Below, piece after piece: positions 45,233-55,900 of a DNA stretch of 64,000 nt (within the stretch, counting starts at the first letter, position 1; the number at the start of each line of letters is the position of its first letter). Position numbers and translations under genes: made by a program. The stretch comes from Sphingopyxis sp. H053. GTDB taxonomy: Bacteria > Pseudomonadota > Alphaproteobacteria > Sphingomonadales > Sphingomonadaceae. Location: positions 372,001 to 436,000 of the forward strand of contig NZ_LNRU01000004.1 in NCBI RefSeq assembly GCF_001468225.1, read 5' to 3'. The notes beneath the pieces were generated by a model. The model saw only the letters and a list, made by a program, of their open reading frames with translations, was not told where the DNA came from and ran no database searches.

Positions 45233-47596
45233 ATGAGCGGATCGCTTTCCCCGACCTTTTTGTTCGCCATCGGTCTGTTCGCCGCACTCTGGCTGCTCGC
45301 CGGATTTTGGGCGACCGTGCGTGGGATCGCGATGCAGCGGCGCGCGGCGTTCGTTGCGGGGCAGGCTGAAAGGCTTGCAAGCCTTGTCGAAGCGTCGCCC
45401 CAGCTTCCCGTCATCGTCCGCGCCGACTGGCGGATCGAGGCGAGCGAGCGGCTCGGCCGCTGGTTGGGGCTCAGCCAAGGCCCGCGCAATTTCGACGAGC
45501 TGCGGGGGTTGGGCAGCGGGCTCGACGCGGCGGGCCATGATGCGCTGCGGCAGGCGATCCTCGGCGCGCAGCGCGGCGCGAAGCCCTTTACGCTCAGCCT
45601 GAAGCCCGAGGGCGGCGACAGGGCGATCATCATCCATGGCGCCGCGGCGCCGAACGCGGTCGGCGGATCGGGCGGGGTGCTGCTCTGGCTGAGCGACGCG
45701 ACCGACGGGCAGCGCGCGCTGGCGCATGCGCGCAGCGAGCGCGACGAGGCGATGGCGGCGTTCGAGGCTTTGTCGGGACTGATCGAGGCAGCGCCCTTTC
45801 CGATGTGGTTCCGCGACACCGATCTCCATCTCGCGCTCGTCAACACCGCCTATGTCCGCGCGGTCGAGGCAAAGAGCGCGGTCGCGGTGATCGATGGCGG
45901 GGTCGAGCTGTGCGAGACCGTGGCCGGCGTGAGCGCCGCTGAAGCCGCCGACGAAGCGCGCATTGCGGGATCGGCGCAGGTCCGCACGATTCCGGTGACG
46001 ATCGAAGGCGAACGCCGCATCATGCGCGTCGTCGACGTGCCGCTGGCACCGCAGGGCGGCCGCGTGATCGGGATTGCGGGCTATGCGATCGACATTCAGG
46101 AACTCGAAACCGAGCGCGGCGCGCACCGCCGCTTCGTTGACACGCAGCGCGAGCTGCTCGACCGTTTGTCGGCGGCGGTGGCGCAATTCGGCCCCGATCA
46201 GGGGCTCAATTTTGCCAATCTGCCGTTCCGCCGCCTGTTCGGGATCGAGTCCGACGATGTCGCGGAGGCGCTGCCGTTCGCGCGGCTGCTCGATGCGTGG
46301 CGCGAACGCGGGCGGACGCCCGAGGTGCGCAACTATCCCGAATGGCGGCAGGTCCATGTCGACTGGTTCGCGCAGCCGGGTGCGAGCGAAGAGGATTGGC
46401 TGCTGCGCGACGGCACGCACCTCCATGTCGTTGCGCAGCCGACCCCCGATGGCGGGCTGCTGCTGATCGCCGAGGACAAGACCGAGCAGGTGCAGCTTGC
46501 GGGCGCGCGCGACACGCTGCTGCGCGTGCGCACCGCGACCTTCGACAATCTGTTCGAGGCGGTGGCGGTTTTCGCGCCCGACGGACGGCTGCATCTGTGG
46601 AACCAGCGTTTCCGTCGCCTGTGGGGCATCGACGAGGGGACGCTCGCGGCGCATCCGCGTGTCGATGCGTTGATGAGCGGGCTGGCCGACCGACTCGCGA
46701 AGCCGAACCAGATCAGCATCGTGCAGGAAGTCATCCGTGCCGCGACGCTCGAACGCCAGCAGCGCGTGGGCGAGGTTCGCTTCGCCGACGGGCGCCATTT
46801 CGATTTCGCGTCGATCCCGCTGCCCGACGGCAATGCACTGCTCATCATGCTCGACATCACCGCGAGCCGGAAGATGGAGGGCGCGCTCCGCGAACGCAAC
46901 GAAGCGCTCGAAGCCGCCGACAAGGCCAAGACCGCCTTCCTGTCGCGGATGAGTTATGAACTCCGCACGCCGCTGACCTCGATCGGCGGCTTCGGCGAGA
47001 TGCTGCAGGCGGGCTATGCCGGCAAGCTCGGCGATCAGCAGCGCGCCTATATCGATGCGATCATGGATTCGGTGGCGGTGCTCTCCCGCCAGATCGACAA
47101 TGTGCTCGACCTTGCGCAGGGCGAGGCGGGGACGCTCGCGGTCGAGCGTGCGTCGGTCGATATCCGCGCGCTGCTCGAAGGCGCGCTCGCCGACGCCAAG
47201 CCCCTTGCCGACAGCGAGAAGGTCGAACTCGTCGGCAATATCTCGGCGAACCTCGGCAGCATCGACGGCGACGCGCCGCGGCTGTCCCGCCTCGTCGCGG
47301 GGCTGCTCGACAATGCGGTGCGCTTCACATCGCCGTCGCGCAAGTCGGGCGCGCGCGTGCTGCTCCACGCCGATGGCGATGCGCGCGGCGTCGATATCAT
47401 CGTCTCCGATAACGGTCCGGGCATGCCCGAGGCCGCCGTCGCGGTCGCCAAGGGGCAGCAGGCGGGGACCGCGACGGGCGGCATCGGCCTCGCGCTCGCG
47501 CGCCAGCTCGTCGCGGCGCACGGCGGGACGATGGAAGTCGTGAGCGAGCAAGGCCAGGGCACGCTCGTGCGGATCAGTCTGCCGCGCGGCGCATGA
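45233..47596 (+). CDS. divL: DivL-type sensor kinase with Tyr in place of the phosphoacceptor His
   Basis: A 787-aa membrane protein with an N-terminal segment (about residues 9-28), several PAS-like domains (about 175-290, 310-415, 430-545) and a histidine-kinase-like core. The dimerisation motif reads FLSRMSYELRTPLTSI, with Y575 where normal kinases have His. The ATP-binding domain is otherwise complete: LLDNAVRF (N box), DNGPGMP (G1) and GGIGLALARQLVAAHGG (G2). A Tyr at this point is the defining feature of Caulobacter DivL (Y550), which steers CckA and thereby CtrA. tsaE overlaps the end by four bases. Confidence 0.9.
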   Translation: MSGSLSPTFLFAIGLFAALWLLAGFWATVRGIAMQRRAAFVAGQAERLASLVEASPQLPVIVRADWRIEASERLGRWLGLSQGPRNFDELRGLGSGLDAAGHDALRQAILGAQRGAKPFTLSLKPEGGDRAIIIHGAAAPNAVGGSGGVLLWLSDATDGQRALAHARSERDEAMAAFEALSGLIEAAPFPMWFRDTDLHLALVNTAYVRAVEAKSAVAVIDGGVELCETVAGVSAAEAADEARIAGSAQVRTIPVTIEGERRIMRVVDVPLAPQGGRVIGIAGYAIDIQELETERGAHRRFVDTQRELLDRLSAAVAQFGPDQGLNFANLPFRRLFGIESDDVAEALPFARLLDAWRERGRTPEVRNYPEWRQVHVDWFAQPGASEEDWLLRDGTHLHVVAQPTPDGGLLLIAEDKTEQVQLAGARDTLLRVRTATFDNLFEAVAVFAPDGRLHLWNQRFRRLWGIDEGTLAAHPRVDALMSGLADRLAKPNQISIVQEVIRAATLERQQRVGEVRFADGRHFDFASIPLPDGNALLIMLDITASRKMEGALRERNEALEAADKAKTAFLSRMSYELRTPLTSIGGFGEMLQAGYAGKLGDQQRAYIDAIMDSVAVLSRQIDNVLDLAQGEAGTLAVERASVDIRALLEGALADAKPLADSEKVELVGNISANLGSIDGDAPRLSRLVAGLLDNAVRFTSPSRKSGARVLLHADGDARGVDIIVSDNGPGMPEAAVAVAKGQQAGTATGGIGLALARQLVAAHGGTMEVVSEQGQGTLVRISLPRGA

Positions 47597-48045
47597 CCGT
47601 TTTTACCTGCAACTATGGCTTGGACGATGCCGGGCGGATCGGCGCTGCGATCGGGACGGCGCTGATCGCGGGCGACGTCGTTTTATTGTCGGGCGGCCTT
47701 GGCGCGGGCAAGACGACGCTGGCGCGCGCGATGCTGAAGGCACGCGGGCTCGCGGGAGAGGCGCCGAGCCCGACCTTTGCAATCGTGCAGCCCTATGCGC
47801 CGCCCGAGGTCGATCTGCCCATCGCGCATGTCGACCTCTATCGCATCGAAGATAGTGAAGAGCTGATCGAGCTGGGGCTCGACGATTATCTTTATGACGG
47901 CGCACTGCTGATCGAATGGCCCGAACGGCTGGGCGACGAAGGCTGGCCGGACGCGCTGCTGCTCACGATTTCGGGTGAGGGCGGCGCGCGCGTCTTGACA
48001 GCCGATGTGCCTGCCGCTTGGGGAGCAAGATGGCCGCTCCGATGA
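47593..48045 (+). CDS. tsaE: tRNA t6A synthesis ATPase TsaE
   Basis: ATPase subunit of the TsaBDE complex that makes t6A37 in tRNA; MtaB, also in this window, acts on the same modified base. The 150-aa protein has Walker A GGLGAGKTT near residues 34-42 and LIEWPERLGDEGWPDALLL, the family's C-terminal motif. It overlaps divL by four bases and the following kinase gene by 16. Confidence 0.94.
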   Translation: MTVFTCNYGLDDAGRIGAAIGTALIAGDVVLLSGGLGAGKTTLARAMLKARGLAGEAPSPTFAIVQPYAPPEVDLPIAHVDLYRIEDSEELIELGLDDYLYDGALLIEWPERLGDEGWPDALLLTISGEGGARVLTADVPAAWGARWPLR

Positions 48046-49013
48046 TTCCGCCCGCCCATGCCCCGGCGTTCCTTGCCGCGCATGGTTGGGGCGACGCCCA
48101 GATTTTGCCGCTCGCCGGCGACGCGTCTTTCCGCCGCTATTTCCGGATCGTCGACGGCGACCGGCAGGCGGTGCTGATGGATGCGCCGCCGCCGCACGAG
48201 GACCCGCGGCCGTTTATCGCGGTCGCCGAGTTTCTGTGCGAGCAAGGGCTGACCGCGCCGACGATCCTCGCGCGCGACCTCGAACGGGGCCTGCTGCTGA
48301 TCGACGATTTCGGCGACGTGCGGCTGCGCGAAACGGTCGACGCGGCGCCGCATACCGAGGCCGGTTATTATGCCGGGGTCACCGACCTGCTCGTCCACCT
48401 CCACGCGCGGCCGCCGATGGAGGGGCTGCCGGTGCACGGGCTCGATCAATGGCTCGACGAGGTGATGCTGTTCAGCGACTGGTATTGCCCGGCCTTCGAC
48501 ATCGACGTCGACCGCGACGCGTTTCGCGCCGCGTGGGCCGAAGTGCTGACGCCGGTCGAAACCGACGGTCTGCCGCGCGTCACGGTGCTGCGCGACTATC
48601 ATGCCGAAAATATCATGCTCGTGCCCGGCAAGGACGGCATCACGCATTATGGCTTGCTCGACTTTCAGGACGCGCTCGTCGGCCATCCTGCCTATGACCT
48701 CGCCTCGGTGCTTGAGGATGCGCGGCGCGACGTCAGCCCGGCGGTCGAAGCCGCGATGCTCGCGCGTTATCAGTCGGCGACCGGACAGGACATCGAGGCC
48801 GCCTATTGGGCGCTCGCGGCGCAGCGTAATACGCGCATCCTCGGCGTATTCGTCCGCCTGTGGAAGCGCGACAACAAGCCGCATTACAAGAGCTTCCAGC
48901 CGCGCATGTGGGGGCTGCTCGAACGCGATCTGACGCATCCGGCGCTTGTCCCCGTTCGGCAATGGTTCGACGCCAATGTCCCGCTCGAGAAACGGGCGGA
49001 GATTTGGTTGTGA
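48030..49013 (+). CDS. amgK: N-acetylmuramate/N-acetylglucosamine kinase AmgK-like
   Basis: A 327-aa aminoglycoside-phosphotransferase-fold kinase. PLAGDASFRRYFRIV is the glycine loop, RDYHAENIML the catalytic loop and LLDFQDALVGHPAYDLASVL the metal loop. In Pseudomonas AmgK phosphorylates recovered MurNAc for MurU. The next gene looks like murU, which makes the recycling role likely. ATG 48030 has GGAG four bases before it; ATG 48042, which overlaps the tsaE stop as ATGA, is an alternative. Confidence 0.85.
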   Translation: MAAPMIPPAHAPAFLAAHGWGDAQILPLAGDASFRRYFRIVDGDRQAVLMDAPPPHEDPRPFIAVAEFLCEQGLTAPTILARDLERGLLLIDDFGDVRLRETVDAAPHTEAGYYAGVTDLLVHLHARPPMEGLPVHGLDQWLDEVMLFSDWYCPAFDIDVDRDAFRAAWAEVLTPVETDGLPRVTVLRDYHAENIMLVPGKDGITHYGLLDFQDALVGHPAYDLASVLEDARRDVSPAVEAAMLARYQSATGQDIEAAYWALAAQRNTRILGVFVRLWKRDNKPHYKSFQPRMWGLLERDLTHPALVPVRQWFDANVPLEKRAEIWL

Positions 49014-49729
49014 GCGTGAAGATCGAAAGCGCGATGGTGATGGCGGCGGGGATCGGCAAGCGCATGCGCCCGCTCACCGCGACGCGGCCCAAGCCGCTGG
49101 TGCGCGTCGCGGGCAAGGCGTTGATCGACCATAGCCTCGACCGGATCGAGGCAGCGGGCGTCGAGCATGTCGTCGTCAACGTCCATTATCTCGCCGACGC
49201 GCTCGAAGCGCATCTCGCGGCGCAGAAGCGCCGCTTCAGCATCGCGATTTCGGACGAGCGCGACCTGCTGCTCGAAACCGGCGGCGGGATGGTCAAGGCG
49301 CTGCCGCAGCTTCGCGGCGACCCGATCCTGATCGTCAACAGCGACAATATCTGGACCGACGGGCCGCAGGACAGCATCCGGCACCTCGCGCGTCACTGGG
49401 ACGGTGAGCGGATGGACGCGCTGCTGCTGCTGATCCGTCAGGCGAGCGCGACGGGGCATAGCGGTCGCGGCGATTTCCATATGGACGGCGACGGCAAGCT
49501 CAGCCGCCGCAAGCCGGGGCGGATCGCACCCTTTGTCTACACCGGCATCCAGCTCATTTCGCCGCGCCTGCTCGACGATGCCCCCGAGGGGGCGTTTTCG
49601 ACCAACATATTGTGGGACCGCGCGATTGCGGCGGGGCGGCTTTACGGTCTGTCGCACATGGGGCAGTGGTTCGACGTTGGCACCCCGGCGAGCATCGCGC
49701 CGACCGAAGCCGCACTGACGGATGGCTGA
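49010..49729 (+). CDS. murU: N-acetylmuramate 1-phosphate uridylyltransferase MurU-like
   Basis: A 239-aa sugar nucleotidyltransferase. The substrate loop AAGIGKRMRPLTATRPKPLV is typical, with DERDLLLETGGGMVKALPQL and VYTGIQLISPRLLDD later in the fold. With AmgK it would return MurNAc to UDP-MurNAc, bypassing de novo synthesis and the fosfomycin-sensitive step. The start is GTG 49010, overlapping the amgK stop (GTGA). It ends before a long palindromic element. Confidence 0.85.
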   Translation: MSVKIESAMVMAAGIGKRMRPLTATRPKPLVRVAGKALIDHSLDRIEAAGVEHVVVNVHYLADALEAHLAAQKRRFSIAISDERDLLLETGGGMVKALPQLRGDPILIVNSDNIWTDGPQDSIRHLARHWDGERMDALLLLIRQASATGHSGRGDFHMDGDGKLSRRKPGRIAPFVYTGIQLISPRLLDDAPEGAFSTNILWDRAIAAGRLYGLSHMGQWFDVGTPASIAPTEAALTDG

Positions 49730-49734
49730 TCGCT

Positions 49735-49871
49735 CGATCCTCCCTGTGCCGAAGGCATGGGGAGGTGGCAGCGGCGGAGCCGCTGACGGAGGGGCGATGA
49801 CGCGACGTCGCAGCCCCTCCACCACCCTTCGGATGGTCCCCCTCCCCACGGCTGCGCCGCAGGGAGGATCG
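49735..49871. repeat. Long palindromic intergenic repeat, family D (GAGGGGC type)
   Basis: The outer arms are CGATCCTCCCTG (49735-49746) and CAGGGAGGATCG (49860-49871). Inside, GGGGAGGTGGCAGCGGCGGA and CGGAGGGGC are complementary to a second block ending CCCTCCCCACGGCTGCGCCG. It sits between murU and addB and interrupts an otherwise tightly packed gene run. No copy elsewhere in the window was seen. Confidence 0.8.
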
Positions 49872-49908
49872 GCTTGCGTATCGAAGCCCTGCTCTAGATA
49901 GGGAGAGG

Positions 49909-52900
49909 ATGACCCCGCATCCCACCGTCTTTTCCATTCCCGTCCAGCGGGCCTTCGCCGACGCGCTCGCCGCCGGATTGATCGCCCGCTACGCCGACGG
50001 TGCGCTGGGGCTGGCGCAGGGCCTGATCATACTGCCAAGCAATCGGGCGCGGAGCGCGGTGCAGGCCGCGTTCGTGCGCGCGGGCGGCAACGGGCTGCTG
50101 ATGCCGCGGCTCGCGGTGATCGGCGACGCCGACCTCGATGAAAGCGTCGCGCTCGCGCTCGACCCGATCGACGAGAGCGATGCGATCCCGCCCGCGATCG
50201 ATGCGCTCAAGCGGCGGCTGATGCTCGCGGGGTTGATCGAGAAGCATAATCCGGCGGGCGAGGAACCGATCACCGGCGCCGCGGCGTTCCAGCTCGCCGA
50301 GGGGCTGGGGCGCGTGATCGACCAGCTCCATTATGAAGAGATCGCGCCCGCGCGGCTCGCCGATATCGAAAGCGCGCTCGGCGACCTTGCCGGGCATTGG
50401 CAGGCGTCGTGGCGGCGGTTGTCGCTGCTCGTCGATCAGTGGCCGAAGCGGCTCGCCGCGACGGGGCATATCGACCGCGCCGATCGCCGCAACCGTCTGC
50501 TCGGCCGCGTGACCGCGGGATGGCGCGTCGCACCGCCCGCGCGGTTCGTGGTGGCGGCCGGTGTCACGACGGCCGCGCCCGCAATCGCGCGACTGCTGCG
50601 TACTGTCGCCGACCTCGCTGAAGGCATGGTCGTTCTGCCGGGGCTCGACCTCGGCATGGCGGGCGAGGAATGGGACGCGCTGGGGCCGGTGAAGGCGGAT
50701 CCCGACAAGGCCGGTGCCGAACAGTTTGGGGAGCGTCCGCTCGAAACGCACCCGCAATATCATTTGAAGCTGCTGCTCGGCCGCATGGGCGTGGCGCGCG
50801 ATGAGGTACAGCCGTGGGACGCGACGTCGCCCTTCGATGGCCCCGATGCGCGCGCGCCTTTCACCTCGCTGCTCTTCGCGCCCGCCGCCTACACCGCACG
50901 CTGGCAGCGGGCGGGCGACCTCGGCCCGGGCATCGCCGGGGTCACCGCGGCGGTGTTCGCCGACGACGGGCAGGAGGCGCAGGGCATCGCGCTGTTGATG
51001 CGCCACGCGCTCGAAACGCCGACGCGCACCGCCGCGCTTGTGACCCCCGACCGCGCGCTTGCCACCAGGGTCGCGGCGGCACTCGCGCGCTGGGATATTT
51101 CGGTCGACGACAGCGCGGGGCAGCCGCTCGGGCAGACGCCGCCGGGGGCGCTGCTGCTCGCGCTCGCCGAATTCGCCGCGGCCTTCGATCCGGTGCGATT
51201 GATCGCGCTTCTGGGCCATCCGCTCGTGCGCGCGGGCGCGGCGCGGCTTGGCTGGCTTGATCAGGTGCGGCGGCTCGATCTTGTGCTGCGCGGGCCAGGG
51301 CTGGTGCCGGGCTGGGGCGGTGTGACTGCGCGGATCGCCGAACGCACCGCCGATTCCAAAGGGCGCGGCCATGCCGAAGCTGAGGCGATCGGCGACTGGT
51401 GGGGCGATGTCGCGGCCGGACTGGGCACCGCGCTTGCGCCCTTCGCGGCGGGCGTTCCCGCGCCGCCGTCAGTCCTGCTCGGTGCATTGCAGGCGGCGCT
51501 TGGCTGGTTGACCGGCGAGGGCGCGTGGACGGGCCATGCCGGGCGCGCGCTGTCCGAATTGTTCGACCGCTGGGCGCTCGCGAAGGGCGACGGCCCGGCG
51601 CTTGTCGCGCCCGCCGATTTCCCCGCGATGCTCGCTGACCTGTTGTCGGGGGAGAGCGTGCGGCCGCCCTATGGCGGGCATCCGCGCCTGTTCATCTGGG
51701 GCTTGCTCGAAGCGCGCCTGCAGCGCGCCGATGTGATGATCCTCGGCGGGCTCGACGAGGGCCGCTGGCCGCAGCAGCAAAGCCCCGACCCTTGGCTCGC
51801 GCCGGGCATCCGCCGGATGCTCGGCCTCGCCGCGCCCGAGCGTCAGCAGGGCGCGGCGGCGCATGATTTCGCGGGCGCCTTTGCAGCGCGCGAGGTGGTG
51901 GTGACGCGCGCGCAGCGCAGCGGCGGTGACCCGGCGGTGGCGTCGCGCTTCTGGCTGCGGCTCGCGGCGCTTGCAGGCGAATTGCCCGAGGCGCGGCTGG
52001 GCGAGCAATCGGTGGTGGCGCTTGCTGCGATGCTCGACGTGCCGCCGGGCGTCAGCGCGCCGGCCGAAAAGCCGCATCCGGCGCCGCCGCTCGCGGCACG
52101 CCCCGACCGGATCAGCGTGACCGGGGTCGACCAGCTCGCGCGCGATCCCTTTGCCTTTTATGCGGCAAAGATATTGGGGCTGAGCGAGCTCGATCCGCTG
52201 AGCAGCGGCCCCGACGCGAAGTGGTTCGGCATTCGCGTCCATAAATTCCTGCAGGATTGGCAGTCGGCCGGACTGACCGAGGCCGCATTCGATATCGAAC
52301 TGGCGGCGCTGCGTGCCGACCCGGCGCTCGATTCGCTGGCCAGCGCTTTCTGGTTGCCGCGGATCGAGCCGTCGCTGCGCTGGGCGGCCGAGCGCGTCTG
52401 GGCATCGCGCGACGAACGCTGGCCGGTCGCCAATGAGGTGCGCGGCGAACGGATCGTCGACGGCATCCGGCTCCATGGGACCGCCGACCGCGTTGACCAG
52501 ACCGCCGACGGCACCTTGGCGATCGTCGATTACAAGACGGGTGCGGCGCCGTCGGCTAAATCGACGGGCGAAGGGCTCAACAGCCAGCTTGGTCTTCTGG
52601 GCTTGCTGGCGCAGGAGGCGGGCCTTGGCGACCTCGCGCCCGAAATCGTCGATGCGTTCGAATATTGGGAGTTGAAGCGCGACCGGAAAAAGGATGTCGA
52701 TGGCGCCGTGAAAGCGATCCGCGGGCAAAAACCCAAACCCGCGACGGCCGCGGCGGTCGTCGAGCGCGCGTGCGAAGTATTCGGCGATCTGATCGCGCGT
52801 TACCTGTTGGGGCAGGAGCCCTTTGTTCCGGGCGATACGGGCAAGCGCTATGCCGATTTCGACCATTTGATGCGCCGCGACGAATGGTTCGGGCGCGGCG

Positions 52901-52938
52901 ACGCCGACGATCGCGGAATGGAAGCGGGGGCGGTATGA
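49909..52938 (+). CDS. addB: Double-strand break repair protein AddB
   Basis: Partner of AddA in the helicase-nuclease that processes double-strand breaks for RecA. The 1009-aa protein has an inactivated helicase-like part, GLDEGRWPQQQSPDPWL in the centre and the RecB-type nuclease motif IVDYKTG near residue 868. There is no Walker A and only one cysteine (ERACEVFG), so it lacks the Fe-S cluster and ATPase of Gram-positive AddB. This is the alphaproteobacterial form. addA overlaps its stop as ATGA. Confidence 0.94.
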   Translation: MTPHPTVFSIPVQRAFADALAAGLIARYADGALGLAQGLIILPSNRARSAVQAAFVRAGGNGLLMPRLAVIGDADLDESVALALDPIDESDAIPPAIDALKRRLMLAGLIEKHNPAGEEPITGAAAFQLAEGLGRVIDQLHYEEIAPARLADIESALGDLAGHWQASWRRLSLLVDQWPKRLAATGHIDRADRRNRLLGRVTAGWRVAPPARFVVAAGVTTAAPAIARLLRTVADLAEGMVVLPGLDLGMAGEEWDALGPVKADPDKAGAEQFGERPLETHPQYHLKLLLGRMGVARDEVQPWDATSPFDGPDARAPFTSLLFAPAAYTARWQRAGDLGPGIAGVTAAVFADDGQEAQGIALLMRHALETPTRTAALVTPDRALATRVAAALARWDISVDDSAGQPLGQTPPGALLLALAEFAAAFDPVRLIALLGHPLVRAGAARLGWLDQVRRLDLVLRGPGLVPGWGGVTARIAERTADSKGRGHAEAEAIGDWWGDVAAGLGTALAPFAAGVPAPPSVLLGALQAALGWLTGEGAWTGHAGRALSELFDRWALAKGDGPALVAPADFPAMLADLLSGESVRPPYGGHPRLFIWGLLEARLQRADVMILGGLDEGRWPQQQSPDPWLAPGIRRMLGLAAPERQQGAAAHDFAGAFAAREVVVTRAQRSGGDPAVASRFWLRLAALAGELPEARLGEQSVVALAAMLDVPPGVSAPAEKPHPAPPLAARPDRISVTGVDQLARDPFAFYAAKILGLSELDPLSSGPDAKWFGIRVHKFLQDWQSAGLTEAAFDIELAALRADPALDSLASAFWLPRIEPSLRWAAERVWASRDERWPVANEVRGERIVDGIRLHGTADRVDQTADGTLAIVDYKTGAAPSAKSTGEGLNSQLGLLGLLAQEAGLGDLAPEIVDAFEYWELKRDRKKDVDGAVKAIRGQKPKPATAAAVVERACEVFGDLIARYLLGQEPFVPGDTGKRYADFDHLMRRDEWFGRGDADDRGMEAGAV

Positions 52939-55900
52939 TCGACCCCGACAAGCTGCTGAAGATGCTCGACAACGGGCAGCGCGCGGCGGCGCAGCCCGAC
53001 GATCATGTCTGGCTGGGCGCGTCGGCGGGGACGGGCAAGACGCAGGTGCTGTCGGCGCGCGTCTTGCGCCTGATGCTCGAAGGCGTATCGCCCGAGGCGA
53101 TCCTGTGTATCACCTTCACCAAGGCGGGCGCGGCCGAAATGGCGCATCGCATCCACGAGCGGCTCGCGATGTGGGTGCGGATGGACGACGGCGACCTGCG
53201 CACAGAACTGGGGGCGCTGGGACTGGACCTTGAATTCATCGGCTATGACCGCGGCGTCCCAGCGCTGATCGAACGCGCGCGATCCTTGTTCGCGACGGTG
53301 ATCGACAGCCCCGGCGGCGCGGTTCGCGTCCAGACGATCCACAGCTTTTGCCAGACCTTGCTCGCCAGCTTCCCGCTCGAGGCCCGGATACTGCCGGGAT
53401 TCCGCGCGCTCGAAGATAGCGAGGCGCGCGCGCTGCAACGCGAGGTGCTGGGCAAACTCCTGTCGCAGCAGGGGGGCGACGGCGATCATATGCGAAGCAT
53501 CGCCGCGATGCTGTCGCGGCGGCTGGGGCAGGATGCCGCCATCGCGTTCCTCGCGCGCTGTGCGAGCAGCTTTACCGCGGCGAATGCTCCGCGCCTCGCG
53601 CCGCGGGCGACCGACCTGCGAACCGCGCTCGGCTTGCCGCAGGGCGACCCCGCCGACTGGCGGGCGGCGGCGATTGCGGGCGGTGCCGTCGCCGATGCCG
53701 ATATCGCGGCCGTGGCGCTCAGTGGCCGCGACTGGGCGACCAAGACCGGCGATGCGCGCGCCGATATCATGGACGACTGGAACCGCGCCGATTCGTATGG
53801 ACGTGCGGCGATGTTGGCAGCGGTGCGCGGCTGTTTCCTGACCGGAACGGGCGACCTGCGCGCCGACTATACCAAGGAAAAGGGCGCGATGCGCGGCTGC
53901 GTTGGCGCTGCCGAACGGATCGTTGCCGCCACCGGCGATCTTTTGGCAACCGCCACCGCGATGCAGGTCGCCGACGATCTGGCGGCGGCGTGGGACCTCG
54001 GTAGCCGCTTTGCCGAAGCCTACGCCCTCGCCAAGCGCGACAAGGGTTATGCCGATTTCGACGACCTGATCAGCATCGCCGGTCACCTGCTCGCCACCGG
54101 CGATTTCGGCGACTGGGTGCGCTTCAAGCTCGACCAGCGCACCGATCATATATTGGTCGACGAGGCGCAGGACACCAACGCGCGGCAATGGGCGATCATT
54201 CTGTCGCTCGCGGCGGAGTTTTTCGCCGGGCTGGGCGCGAAGGACGACCGCGTCCGCACGATGTTCACCGTTGGCGACCGCAAGCAGGCGATCTTCGGCT
54301 TTCAGGGCACCGAGCCCGCGGCGTTCGAGGCGGCGCGAATCCGCTTTGGCGAGCGTGCGGCGGCGGGCGGAAGGCCGTTCGAGGATGTCGATCTCGACAC
54401 CAATTACCGCTCGAGCCCCGCCGTGCTCGACGTCGTCGATGCGTGGATCGCGGCGGGCGCGCCCGAACTGATGGGGCTGGAAAGCGACGAGCCGCCGCAC
54501 ATCCCCGCCGATTTCAACCGCGACCGCGCGGGCCGCGTCGAGCTGTGGGAACCGCTGCCGGTCGGAAAAGCGCTCGATGCCGCCGCCGACGACGAGGGCG
54601 ATCGCGACGACGGCGAAGAAGACGCCGCACCGGGCGACTCCTCCGCGGCGGCGAGCGACCCCGCGAGCCTGCGCCTGTCGCGCGCGATTGCCGACGAGGT
54701 GCAGGACTGGATCGAACATGGCAAGGACGGGCGGAGCGTCGCGCCGGGCGATATATTGATCCTCGTCCGGCGCCGCCGCGACCTCGCGGCGCGAATCGTC
54801 GCGCGGCTGCAATCGCGGCACGTGCCGGTCGCGGGGGTCGATCGTTTTTCGCTGACGCAGTCGCTTGCGGTGCAGGATCTGCTCGCCGCGATGCGCTTCG
54901 CGGTCCAGCCGCTCGACGACCTCAACCTCGCCGGCTTGCTGGTCTCGCCGCTGCTCGGCTGGACGCAGGACGATCTGTTCGGCTTTGCCCATGGCCGCAA
55001 GGGCCGCGCCTTGTGGGAGCAGCTCCGCGCACGCGAAAGCGATGCGCCGCCCGAAACACTGGCGGCCTTGCGCGGATTGCTCGGCATGGCCGATTTCACC
55101 ACGCCCTTTCGTTTCCTCGACGCCATCCTGTCGGGGCCACTCGACGGGCGGCGCAAGCTGTACCGCCGGCTGGGCCGCGAAGCGCGCGATCCGATCGACG
55201 AATTGCTCGGACAGGCGCTCGCCTTCGAACGGCGGGAAGCACCATCGCTGCTCGGCTTCCTCGCCCACATCGCCGCCAGCACCGCCGAGATCAAACGCCA
55301 AACCGAGGCGCGCAGCGACGTTGTGCGGGTGATGACCGTCCACGGGTCCAAGGGGCTGCAGGCGCCGATCGTCATCCTCGCCGATGCGACCGACGATCCG
55401 CGGCCGCGGCGCCTGACCTTCGACCTGTCGATGGACGCGTGGGAAAAGCTGCCGGTATTCGGGCTGGCCAAGGACGAACGGCACGGCGCGATCGCCAAGG
55501 CGCATGACGACAAGGAAGCGGCCGAGCGCGAGGAGCATTGGCGATTGCTCTATGTCGCGATGACGCGCGCCGAGGAATTGCTGGTGGTCACCGGGATCAC
55601 CAAGACCGCCGATCGCAGCCTGCCCGACCATAATTGGCACAGCGCGGTCGATGCGGTGATGGCCGACATGGGCGCCGATTGGCAGGATGCCGGGCCGCGC
55701 TGGGGCCGCAAGCGGGTTTATGCGGTGCAACCGAAGAAATGGGCGCGTCCGCCGAAGGACAGGATGAGGCAGGTGGCGCCGCCCGTTGTTGTGCCGCCCT
55801 GGGCGACGAAGCCCGCCCCCGAGGAAGCGCGGCCGTCGCGCCCGCTCGCGCCGTCGGCGCTGGGCGAGGACGATGTCGCGTCGCCGCCGCAGGGCGGCGA

